DNA of 7,201 nucleotides, taken from contig CAMKYP010000198.1 of NCBI GenBank assembly GCA_946477505.1, positions 1 through 7,201 of the forward strand, read 5' to 3'. Below the pieces are notes generated by a model. That model made no database searches. It was given only the letters and a program-made list of their open reading frames with translations, and was not told the DNA's origin. The stretch's first letter is position 1. Each line of letters begins with the position of its first letter. This document shows, piece by piece, positions 1-5,069 of the stretch. The translations under genes and the position numbers were made by a program. Origin of the DNA: an uncultured Dechloromonas sp. Its GTDB lineage: Bacteria; Pseudomonadota; Gammaproteobacteria; Burkholderiales; Rhodocyclaceae.

Positions 1-289
1 AAATCACCGTGACCTGCGACAAGCCGTAACGCGACAGGGAACGGGTCTGCTCCAGACGCGGCAGTCCGGCCATGACGGTCTCGACCGGAAAGGTCACCCG
101 CTGCTCGACTTCCAGCGGTGAATAGCCCGGGGCGGCCGTGTTGATCTGCACCTGGACGTTGGTGATATCGGGTACGGCGTCGATCGGCAGGCGCTGGTAG
201 TTATAGATGCCCAAGCCGGCCATGCCGAGCACGGCCAGCAAGACCAGCCAGCGGTGCTCGATGGCGAGGCGAATGATGCGTTCAAACAT
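1..289 (-). CDS. czcA: CzcA, heavy-metal RND efflux pump, N-terminal 96 codons only
   Basis: This is the inner-membrane proton-driven pump of the CzcCBA complex, which exports Co2+, Zn2+ and Cd2+. Only the first 96 codons are in the window. Translation of the minus strand begins MFERIIRLAIEHRW, followed by the first membrane helix (about residues 14-30) and the HME-RND hallmarks LPIDAVPDITNVQVQ, APGYSPLEVEQRVTFPVE and SLSRYGLSQVTV. These match CzcA as I remember it from Cupriavidus almost word for word. The ATG at 287-289 has a strong GGGGGA ribosome site (297-302) seven bases upstream and follows the czcB stop by 16 bp, so the two are surely cotranscribed. Family members are about 1,040-1,065 aa, so roughly 90% of the gene is missing and the transmembrane charge-relay residues cannot be checked. 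The visible part is intact. A Co/Ni variant (CnrA/NccA) is less likely but not excluded. Confidence 0.95.
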   Translation of the reverse strand, partial: MFERIIRLAIEHRWLVLLAVLGMAGLGIYNYQRLPIDAVPDITNVQVQINTAAPGYSPLEVEQRVTFPVETVMAGLPRLEQTRSLSRYGLSQVTVI

Positions 290-305
290 GTCGTTATCCC
301 CCGCC

Positions 306-1910
306 TCAGTGGCTGTGCTCGGCGCTGCCCTTGCCGAGTTCCGACTTCAGGACGAAGCTGCCCGAGGCTGCGTAAGGGGTTCCCGCCTTCATGCCGCTGA
401 CCACTTCGATCAGCTTCCCATCGGAACGGCCAAGAGTCACCGGCTGCGCGACGAAGCCGTCAGGCACCTTGATGAAGATGATGCTCTTGCCATCAATCGT
501 CTGGATGGCTTCGGTCAGAACACTGACCGGAACCTCTGCTTCATCGGAAACCACTTCGATGTTGACGAACAGCCCGGGACGCCATGCCATCTTCGGATTG
601 GCCAGGGTGACCCGCGCTTTGGCCGTGCGCGTATCCTGCCCCAGCAATGCGCCGACGTAGGAAATGTGGCCTTCGGCTTTCGAATCGAAGGCTGTCGCCT
701 TGATGACGGCCTTTTCACCAACCCGGATGACGTTCAAATCCTTGGCTGGCACGACAATCTCCGCCCATACGGAAGACAAGTCGGAAATCGTGAAAATGCT
801 GGCGTCTTCCTTCACTGCCTCGCCGAGCGAGATGTGTTTCTCGACGACCATGCCGTCAAACGGCGCCCGGATTTCATAGCGATTGAGACTCCCGGAACCC
901 GTGGCGCGCGCACCGAGCGCCACCAATTTTTGCTGGCTGTTGGCAAGGGCGATTTCGGCCTCCCTGAAGGCTTGCTGGGCTTGCAGATAGTCTTGTTCGG
1001 CGGAGATTTTTTCTTCCCAGAGCTTCTTTTCGCGCTCATAGGTCGCTTTGGCGAGCGACAAACGCCTCTGCGCCGCCAGCAATTCGCTGCGCTGCTCGGA
1101 AAGCCCGGTGCTGGCGATCACCGCCAGTACCTGACCGCGCTTGACCGGCTGCCCGAGATTGGCGGGAACGCTTTCGACAACCCCGGCCAGACGAGGCACG
1201 ACGTGAGCCGTGCGGTCTTCGTTGAAGCGGATTTCGCCGGGAAGCTGAACCGCCGTTTTGATTTTGGCGGGCATCGCTTTCTGGATATCGATGGCGGCGG
1301 CTTTTATTTGCTCCTCCGTCAGTTCGATTTTTCCTTCTTCCCGGATATCGACGAAGAGGAATGGCGTGCTTCCCAGCAATACCGACAGGGATGCTTCGAA
1401 CACATGGGGCTCGGCGATTTGGCTCCTGCTTTTCAGATAATCCTTCTCGGCCGTGAAGAGGATTTCCTCCTTCTCGCCGCCCGGCCGCGTCAGCGCCATC
1501 GAAACTTTTGCCGCGCTTGGCGCAAGCGGCTTTCCTTGCTGGAACAGCCAGACACGGAAAACCGCCTCCCCGCCCTCTTCCGACAACAGCGACTCCAGAC
1601 TGAAGTCACCCTCGGAAAAAAGCCTGCCGCCATGCGGCCCTGTTTTGGCCTCGGTTTCATGGTGCTCGGTATCGCCATGTTCTTTGGCATGCTCGTGTCC
1701 ATCGCCAGCCTTACCGCCATGGTGCTCGGTATCGGCATGCCCCTTGGCTTCGGCATGGCTGGCGTGTTCATGCGGTTTGTCCGCCGGTTTCCCGGTTCCG
1801 GCACCCAGTAGCAAGGCCGCCGCGACAATCCCTGCCGCCAGGATCACGCCAGTGGCTATCGCTTGCTTTCGGGTGAGACGGAAGGTGTTCTTGTTGAAAT
1901 TGATTTTCAC
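306..1910 (-). CDS. czcB: CzcB, periplasmic adaptor (membrane fusion protein) with His-rich N-terminus
   Basis: This 534-aa protein links the CzcA pump to the CzcC channel. It has a basic N-terminus, one membrane anchor or uncleaved signal (about residues 17-38), and then a His/Glu/Asp-rich linker with 12 histidines between residues 47 and 93. The linker ends in GPHGGRLF, a CzcB-type N-terminal motif. The adaptor core follows: a lipoyl/barrel half (VVPRLAGVVESVPANLGQPV), a coiled-coil hairpin (about residues 270-335), the second lipoyl half (RYEIRAPFDGMVVEKHI) and a beta-barrel/proximal domain. It ends in a short SAEHSH tail. Length is close to Cupriavidus CzcB (about 520 aa). The start is GTG (1908-1910), with AGGAG at 1917-1921. 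An in-frame stop lies four codons upstream and the next in-frame Met is far inside the protein. The linker probably binds metal in the periplasm; that role is inferred. Confidence 0.95.
   Translation of the reverse strand: MKINFNKNTFRLTRKQAIATGVILAAGIVAAALLLGAGTGKPADKPHEHASHAEAKGHADTEHHGGKAGDGHEHAKEHGDTEHHETEAKTGPHGGRLFSEGDFSLESLLSEEGGEAVFRVWLFQQGKPLAPSAAKVSMALTRPGGEKEEILFTAEKDYLKSRSQIAEPHVFEASLSVLLGSTPFLFVDIREEGKIELTEEQIKAAAIDIQKAMPAKIKTAVQLPGEIRFNEDRTAHVVPRLAGVVESVPANLGQPVKRGQVLAVIASTGLSEQRSELLAAQRRLSLAKATYEREKKLWEEKISAEQDYLQAQQAFREAEIALANSQQKLVALGARATGSGSLNRYEIRAPFDGMVVEKHISLGEAVKEDASIFTISDLSSVWAEIVVPAKDLNVIRVGEKAVIKATAFDSKAEGHISYVGALLGQDTRTAKARVTLANPKMAWRPGLFVNIEVVSDEAEVPVSVLTEAIQTIDGKSIIFIKVPDGFVAQPVTLGRSDGKLIEVVSGMKAGTPYAASGSFVLKSELGKGSAEHSH
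1658..1739 (-). repeat. Two 22-bp direct repeats coding His-rich motifs within czcB
   Basis: The plus-strand sequence catggtgctcggtatcg occurs at 1658 and again at 1718. Each copy extends to 22 bp with a single mismatch. The 60-bp spacing is in frame (20 codons). The copies encode HGDTEHH (residues 78-84) and HADTEHH (residues 58-64) with identical synonymous codons, which points to a fairly recent internal duplication rather than convergence. Confidence 0.8.
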
Positions 1911-1916
1911 GACATG

Positions 1917-1921
1917 CTCCT
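1917..1921 (-). promoter_or_regulatory. czcB ribosome binding site overlapping the czcC stop
   Basis: On the minus strand the czcC stop TAG runs directly into GAG, forming AGGAG six bases before the GTG start of czcB. The Shine-Dalgarno sequence therefore shares two bases with the stop codon. This supports the GTG start and suggests translational coupling of czcB to czcC. Confidence 0.8.
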
Positions 1922-3239
1922 ACGGACGGCTGGGTACTGCGGATGGTTCTGAATCCACCGAACCCAGGATTCGCTCCAGTTCGGCAGCGGTTCGATGGGC
2001 GTCGGACACGCTTCTCAGGTATTGGGCTCTGGCCTGGAAGAAGGTGCGTTGCGCATCCAGCACCTCGAGAAAACTGAATTTCCCCAGTTCGAATCCCTTG
2101 CTGGCGGCCTCATAGGCGCTGCGCGCGCCCGGCACGATCTCGCCTTGCAGGGTTTCCGCCTCGACGACCAGCGCCCTGAGGCGCTCTTCGTTTTGCGTGA
2201 CATCGGCGCTCAAACGAACCTCCGTCGCGCTCAGTTCATCCCGCGCCTTGTCGGCCCGGCGCAACGCCTCAAGCACGTTGCCCTGATTGCGATCGAAGAT
2301 CGGCAGGGGGATCGATATCCCCACGACGGTCTGACTGCGGCCAAGCTCTTCGGCCGTCTTCGATCCCAGGCTGACGGTAACGTCGGGAATCCGGCGCGTG
2401 CGCTCCAGGTCGGCCAACGCGGAAAAGCGGTCGGCCTCGTGACGGGCGCGCAGAAGCGCCGGTGACGCGTCCAGACGGCGGGTGATTTCTTCGTCGGAGA
2501 GAAGTGGTGGCAGCACGTCGGTGCGGCCTTCGACGCGCGTGAAACGAGGCGTCGAACTTCCCCAGCTTGCCGCCAGGCGTTTGCGGGCCATGGTCAATTC
2601 TCGTTGCGCCTGGCTCAACTCCACTTGCGCCGAAGCTTCCGCGACACGAGCTTTGGTTTCCTCGACAGGCGATATCTTGCCGGCGCTGACGCGCCGCGAA
2701 GCCGCCTGGGTCACGCGGCGGGCAAGACCAAGCAAATCCTCGGCCTGTTGAATCCGCTCCTGGGCGACCAGAACGTCGAAGAAAGCCCCGGTCACGCTTG
2801 CCCGCACGTCCAGACGCTTGGCTGCCAGATCGGCAACCGCGACATCGCGCCTGCGCTCGGCCGAGGCAATACGGGCAGACCGCTTGCCTCCCAATTCGAT
2901 CCGCTGGTTCAACTGGATCGTCGTCGTCCGGGTGGATTTGTTCTGCGTATCTTCGACGGAAGTCGATATGTCCGGATTGGGCAAAACGCCCGCCTGGATC
3001 ACCGCCCCGTCGACAGCGCGCAATTCGTTGGCCGCGGCAGACAATTCAGGATTGAACGCCAAGGCAAGCTCGATAGCCGCCGACAAGGTCAAGGAAGCGC
3101 TCGCCTCCTTGACCGACTTGGCTGAAAGCGTCTCCGGCAAAGTATCGGACGCCTGCGCGGCAAGATAGGGGCTGGCAACAACCATGAGCCCGAACAGGGT
3201 TCGGCGCACCACTCTGGCAGCCAAATTTTTTGAATACAT
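1920..3239 (-). CDS. czcC: CzcC, outer-membrane efflux channel (OEP/TolC family)
   Basis: This is the outer-membrane component of the CzcCBA pump, 439 aa, close to Cupriavidus CzcC (about 418 aa). The protein opens MYSKNLAARVVRRTLFG, followed by a hydrophobic signal sequence with a likely cleavage after AQA (residue 30). There is no lipobox cysteine, so it is probably not a lipoprotein. Two OEP repeats follow: LSAAIELALAFNPELSAA with LPNPDISTSVED in the first, and DASPALLRARHEADR with RRIPDVTVSLG and GISIPLPIFDRN in the second. Both are rich in the long Ala/Arg/Glu helices of the periplasmic tunnel. The frame stays open upstream to an ATG at 3332. I prefer the ATG at 3237-3239 because GGAG (3246-3249) sits six bases before it and the signal peptide starts there; the extra 31 residues are not signal-like. 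The gene ends 9 bp before czcB. Confidence 0.94.
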   Translation of the reverse strand: MYSKNLAARVVRRTLFGLMVVASPYLAAQASDTLPETLSAKSVKEASASLTLSAAIELALAFNPELSAAANELRAVDGAVIQAGVLPNPDISTSVEDTQNKSTRTTTIQLNQRIELGGKRSARIASAERRRDVAVADLAAKRLDVRASVTGAFFDVLVAQERIQQAEDLLGLARRVTQAASRRVSAGKISPVEETKARVAEASAQVELSQAQRELTMARKRLAASWGSSTPRFTRVEGRTDVLPPLLSDEEITRRLDASPALLRARHEADRFSALADLERTRRIPDVTVSLGSKTAEELGRSQTVVGISIPLPIFDRNQGNVLEALRRADKARDELSATEVRLSADVTQNEERLRALVVEAETLQGEIVPGARSAYEAASKGFELGKFSFLEVLDAQRTFFQARAQYLRSVSDAHRTAAELERILGSVDSEPSAVPSRP

Positions 3240-3245
3240 CGAATT

Positions 3246-3249
3246 CTCC
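3246..3249 (-). promoter_or_regulatory. czcC ribosome binding site that decides the start
   Basis: The minus strand carries TGGAG, then six bases (AATTCG by my reading after GGAG), then the ATG at 3237-3239. The more distal in-frame ATG at 3332 would add 31 residues ahead of a normal signal peptide, so the internal start is preferred. Confidence 0.75.
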
Positions 3250-3313
3250 AGCGATGAAGCACACATTGGGGAAATCGGCGGGGCGCCATCCGAAAAGTGT
3301 ATGGCACGGGAGA

Positions 3314-3358
3314 GCGGCTCTCGCCGCGGCACTCAGGGCGGTGAAATTGCCCACGCCC
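3314..3358 (-). other. Two possible RNA hairpins between czcI and czcC
   Basis: The 124-bp czcI-czcC gap (3240-3363) holds two potential hairpins in the transcript. The first, just after the czcI stop, pairs 3336-3343 with 3352-3358 (seven pairs, one bulged base, 8-base loop). The second pairs GCGGC (3323-3327) with GCCGC (3314-3318) around a GAGA tetraloop of the GNRA class. Neither is followed by a T-run on the minus strand, so they are not standard intrinsic terminators. They could be processing, stability or attenuation elements. The rest of the gap shows only the czcC ribosome site. Confidence 0.35.
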
Positions 3359-3363
3359 GCCAG

Positions 3364-3723
3364 TCAGGCGGCAACGCTCCAGTTGGGGCGTTCAGGCTGA
3401 TCGCTGGGGATGGAAAGAAAGAGCCGGGCTGTCCGGCAACAATCGGCAACGGCCTGAACCTCGGGCAACGAGTTGCCGAAAGAGATCAGCGCTGCGACAC
3501 TCTCCGCATGGCAGAGCGGACAATCATTATCCGCATCCGGGGAAGTCCCGTCGGCAAGCTTGTCATCGCTTCCGTTTTGATCGCCTTCAGTCTGATGCTT
3601 ATGCACATGGTGACCAAAGTGTTCTCCCCCCCCTGTTTCATGCTGGCAATAGCTCGCCGCCATGACCCAGGAAACCTGGAGCGGCAAGACAATCAACAGG
3701 AAAATGGATAGCCAGCGACGCAT
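3364..3723 (-). CDS. czcI: CzcI-like small periplasmic Cys/His-rich protein
   Basis: This 119-aa exported protein precedes czcC, as czcI does in the Cupriavidus czcNICBA cluster. The signal sequence MRRWLSIFLLIVLPLQVSW, with likely cleavage near residues 22-24, followed by SYCQHE is the part I recognise as CzcI. The mature part has a His cluster (H35, H38, H39, H41, H43), an acidic Gly/Ser/Asp-rich linker, a CPLCH motif (residues 68-72) and a C95-C96 pair. All of these are candidate metal ligands. CzcI is described as a regulatory or accessory protein of Czc; its mechanism is not well settled. The ATG at 3721-3723 has no clear Shine-Dalgarno sequence, so translation may be weak. A run of eight G (coding strand) encodes residues 31-33. 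A generic metal-binding small protein is the alternative to a true CzcI orthologue. Confidence 0.8.
   Translation of the reverse strand: MRRWLSIFLLIVLPLQVSWVMAASYCQHETGGGEHFGHHVHKHQTEGDQNGSDDKLADGTSPDADNDCPLCHAESVAALISFGNSLPEVQAVADCCRTARLFLSIPSDQPERPNWSVAA
3626..3633 (-). repeat. G8 homopolymer inside the czcI coding sequence
   Basis: Eight consecutive C on the plus strand (G8 in the coding strand) encode Gly31-Gly33 of the CzcI-like protein. Family-typical sequence lies on both sides (SYCQHE before, HFGHH and CPLCH after), so the frame is correct at the present length. Gain or loss of one base would remove all of the His/Cys motifs that follow. Confidence 0.85.
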
Positions 3724-3823
3724 GGAATCAATCGAAAAGGGACAGAAAGGTATTCAAGCCGCAAACCCGCTGCGGATTGGGCATGGAAAGGCAGGCCCCG
3801 GACGGTCAAGGATTTCCCCTGAT

Positions 3824-3860
3824 CGCCGCCCGATGTGCAACATGCCTTCCCTTGGCGGCG
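3824..3860 (-). other. Possible RNA stem-loop after the 125-aa gene
   Basis: CGCCGCC (3824-3830) and GGCGGCG (3854-3860) form a perfect 7-bp inverted repeat around a 23-base loop. The loop itself contains a small ATGT/ACAT inverted repeat (3833-3843). It begins three bases after the stop of the upstream gene. No T-run follows on the minus strand, so it is not a standard intrinsic terminator. It could lower or stabilise transcript reading into czcI. The remainder of this 139-bp gap (3724-3862) holds only a weak CCGCA/TGCGG hairpin at 3759-3775. Confidence 0.35.
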
Positions 3861-3862
3861 CA

Positions 3863-4240
3863 TTAACCCGGAGGGTACATTGCGTCGCGCTTCTTCTTTT
3901 CTTCCGGCGTCATTTTCGTGGAGGGTTTCGGCGTATTGTGCGGGAGCTTGTCGACGTGTTGCCATTTCCCATCGCGGAAGGCATATTCGTGCGGGACGAG
4001 TACCCACCCTTGATCGCCACCTACATAACGATAGACTCCATCCGCGCTGACCGGATTGCGTTTGAAATCATCGAGTTCCTTTTGGATTTGCTGGGGACTC
4101 TTTTGACCGGAAGTGTGATCCGGATAGAACTTTGCCGAGCCGCCCGGTCCGACATGAATGACGGATTCGGCCAACACCTGGCCTGACAGAAGCAATCCGG
4201 CGCAGAGAGCCGGGAAGGCAAGCGCTTGTTTGACGTTCAT
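3863..4240 (-). CDS. Uncharacterised small secreted protein heading the czc operon
   Basis: I cannot name this 125-aa protein with confidence. It starts with a typical signal peptide (MNVKQALAFPALCAGLLLSG, likely cleavage after VLA at residue 24), so the mature product of about 100 aa should be periplasmic. The mature part has an HVGPGGSAKFYPDH segment, an amphipathic helix of the form SPQQIQKELDDFKRNP, then SADGVYRYVGGDQGWVLVPH with EYAFRDGKWQHVD, and a Lys/Pro-rich tail ending MYPPG. There are no cysteines. The aromatic Gly-rich YRYVGGDQGW block looks like a small beta domain. The start is well supported by AAGGAG (4248-4253) seven bases upstream. It is the first gene after the divergent promoter region and points into czcI-czcC-czcB-czcA, which suggests metal-induced expression and an accessory role. 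That role is inference from position only. Confidence 0.85.
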   Translation of the reverse strand: MNVKQALAFPALCAGLLLSGQVLAESVIHVGPGGSAKFYPDHTSGQKSPQQIQKELDDFKRNPVSADGVYRYVGGDQGWVLVPHEYAFRDGKWQHVDKLPHNTPKPSTKMTPEEKKKRDAMYPPG

Positions 4241-4284
4241 GATAAAACTCCTTCATTGATCATTCGGTTCATCGGTTTAGCGAT

Positions 4285-4306
4285 ATGCCGCATAACGAAA
4301 CGGCAT
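4285..4306. promoter_or_regulatory. Inverted repeat ATGCCG-N10-CGGCAT in the divergent region
   Basis: A perfect 6-bp inverted repeat with a 10-bp spacer lies in the 145-bp region between the czc operon and the two-component genes. The spacing puts the two arms 16 bp apart centre to centre, about one and a half helical turns. It would sit near the inferred transcription start of the minus-strand operon, so it could be an operator or a 5' leader hairpin. Confidence 0.35.
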
Positions 4307-4312
4307 GGATGA

Positions 4313-4344
4313 ACTATAAAAAATGAGCACTGACAGAACGCCAA
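4313..4344 (-). promoter_or_regulatory. Candidate promoter of the czc operon
   Basis: On the minus strand a TATAGT -10 hexamer (4313-4318) follows a run of T. No good -35 lies at 17 bp; the best match is TTGGCG (4339-4344) at a long 20-bp spacing. A weak -35 fits a promoter that needs an activator. The start would be near 4306, giving a leader of about 65 bases before the 125-aa gene. Confidence 0.35.
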
Positions 4345-4359
4345 CAGGAAGTTTACAAA
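4330..4359 (+). promoter_or_regulatory. Candidate sigma-70 promoter of the two-component operon
   Basis: CTGACA (4330-4335, five of six bases of the -35 consensus) and TACAAA (4354-4359, four of six of the -10) are separated by 18 bp. The predicted start near 4366 leaves a leader of about 20 bases before the ATG at 4386. Confidence 0.4.
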
Positions 4360-4366
4360 ATTGACA
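4352..4366. promoter_or_regulatory. Candidate OmpR-family (CopR/CzcR-like) binding box
   Basis: TTTACAAAATTGACA contains two similar hexamers, TTTACA (4352-4357) and TTGACA (4361-4366), nine bases apart. On the opposite strand it reads TGTCA-N5-GTAAA, which agrees at eight of ten defined positions with the TGACA-N5-GTAAT box I recall for Pseudomonas CopR. It overlaps the -10 of the plus-strand promoter and lies about 45-60 bp upstream of the inferred minus-strand start. It could therefore serve both autoregulation and activation. The consensus is quoted from memory. Confidence 0.4.
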
Positions 4367-4385
4367 TCTTTCGATTCGGGACGAT

Positions 4386-5069
4386 ATGAAGCTATTGGTT
4401 GTCGAGGATGAACAGAAACTTGCCCAGTACCTGCAGAAGGGACTCGGCACCGCCGGCTTTGTCGTCGACCTGGCCCACGACGGCGTAACCGGACTCCACA
4501 TGAGCCTGGAATTCGATTATTCGGCCATCATTCTCGACTCCATGCTGCCGGGCATGGACGGGCTATCCATGCTGGCCGCCTTGCGTACGAAAAAGCAAAC
4601 ACCGGTCTTGATGCTGACCGCATTGGGAAAAGTGGAAGACCGGGTCAACGGACTGCAGACCGGCGCCGACGACTATCTGGTCAAGCCGTTCGCTTTTTCT
4701 GAATTGATCGCGCGGATTCAGGGGCTGCTGCGCCGCTCGGCACCGCCCCAACAGGAAACCCCGTCAACCCGCCTGAGCCTGCACGACCTTGAAATGGACC
4801 TGGCGCGCCGCAAGGTTTCCCGGAACGGCCAGCGCATAGACCTCAGCGCCAAGGAATTCCTGCTGCTTTCACTGTTTCTGAGAAAGCAGGGAGAGGTCCT
4901 GTCCAGGACCGAAATCGCCGAGCAGGTCTGGGACATGAACTTCGACAGCAACACCAATGTGGTCGAAGTCGCGATCAAACGGCTGCGCGCCAAGATGGAC
5001 ACCCCGTTCGACCTCCAGCTGCTGCACACCGTACGCGGTATGGGCTATGTCCTCGAAAAGCGCGAATGA
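4386..5069 (+). CDS. czcR: CzcR-like heavy-metal response regulator, OmpR/PhoB type
   Basis: This 227-aa protein is a DNA-binding response regulator that should be phosphorylated by the adjacent kinase. The receiver domain (residues 1-115) has the acidic pair E7-D8, the phospho-acceptor D51 in LDSMLPGMDG, T78, Y97 and K100 in DDYLVKPFAFSEL. The C-terminal winged-helix domain (about residues 128-225) contains LSAKEFLLLSLFLRKQGEVLS, VWDMNFDSNTNVVEVAIKRL and the terminal HTVRGMGYVLE. The VWDMNFDS and RGMGYVLE blocks are typical of the CzcR/CopR/CusR/IrlR subgroup. Length is normal. The ATG at 4386 has only a weak GGGA ribosome site four bases away. The stop overlaps the next start by 4 bp. The divergent czc operon makes CzcR the best name, but CopR/CusR-like proteins are very similar, so the metal is not proven. 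Confidence 0.85.
   Translation: MKLLVVEDEQKLAQYLQKGLGTAGFVVDLAHDGVTGLHMSLEFDYSAIILDSMLPGMDGLSMLAALRTKKQTPVLMLTALGKVEDRVNGLQTGADDYLVKPFAFSELIARIQGLLRRSAPPQQETPSTRLSLHDLEMDLARRKVSRNGQRIDLSAKEFLLLSLFLRKQGEVLSRTEIAEQVWDMNFDSNTNVVEVAIKRLRAKMDTPFDLQLLHTVRGMGYVLEKRE

Noticed and set aside
94..285. A 63-codon minus-strand frame overlapping the czcA start
   Set aside because: It is out of frame with the strongly conserved CzcA N-terminus, which explains this stretch fully.
207..1811. A 534-codon open frame on the plus strand, antisense to czcB and of the same length
   Set aside because: Its codons align exactly with czcB codons on the other strand. It stays open because czcB rarely uses TTA, CTA or TCA, which would read as stops. 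The product has no recognisable domain and czcB is a clear family member.
1995..3125. Several plus-strand open frames of 85-173 codons antisense to czcC
   Set aside because: They have no family features and arise from GC-rich codon use in czcC.
3240..3332. N-terminal extension of czcC by 31 residues to an upstream ATG at 3332
   Set aside because: The extension precedes a normal signal peptide, is not hydrophobic, and the internal ATG has a good ribosome site.
3508..3522. c-type cytochrome reading of the CPLCH motif in the CzcI-like protein
   Set aside because: The protein otherwise resembles CzcI, lacks a cytochrome fold signature or distal Met ligand pattern, and sits in a metal efflux operon. 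Metal binding is simpler.
3780..3809. A separate czcI promoter with TTGACC (3804-3809, minus strand) as -35
   Set aside because: The -35 match is good but no acceptable -10 occurs at 16-19 bp; the region there is GC-rich.
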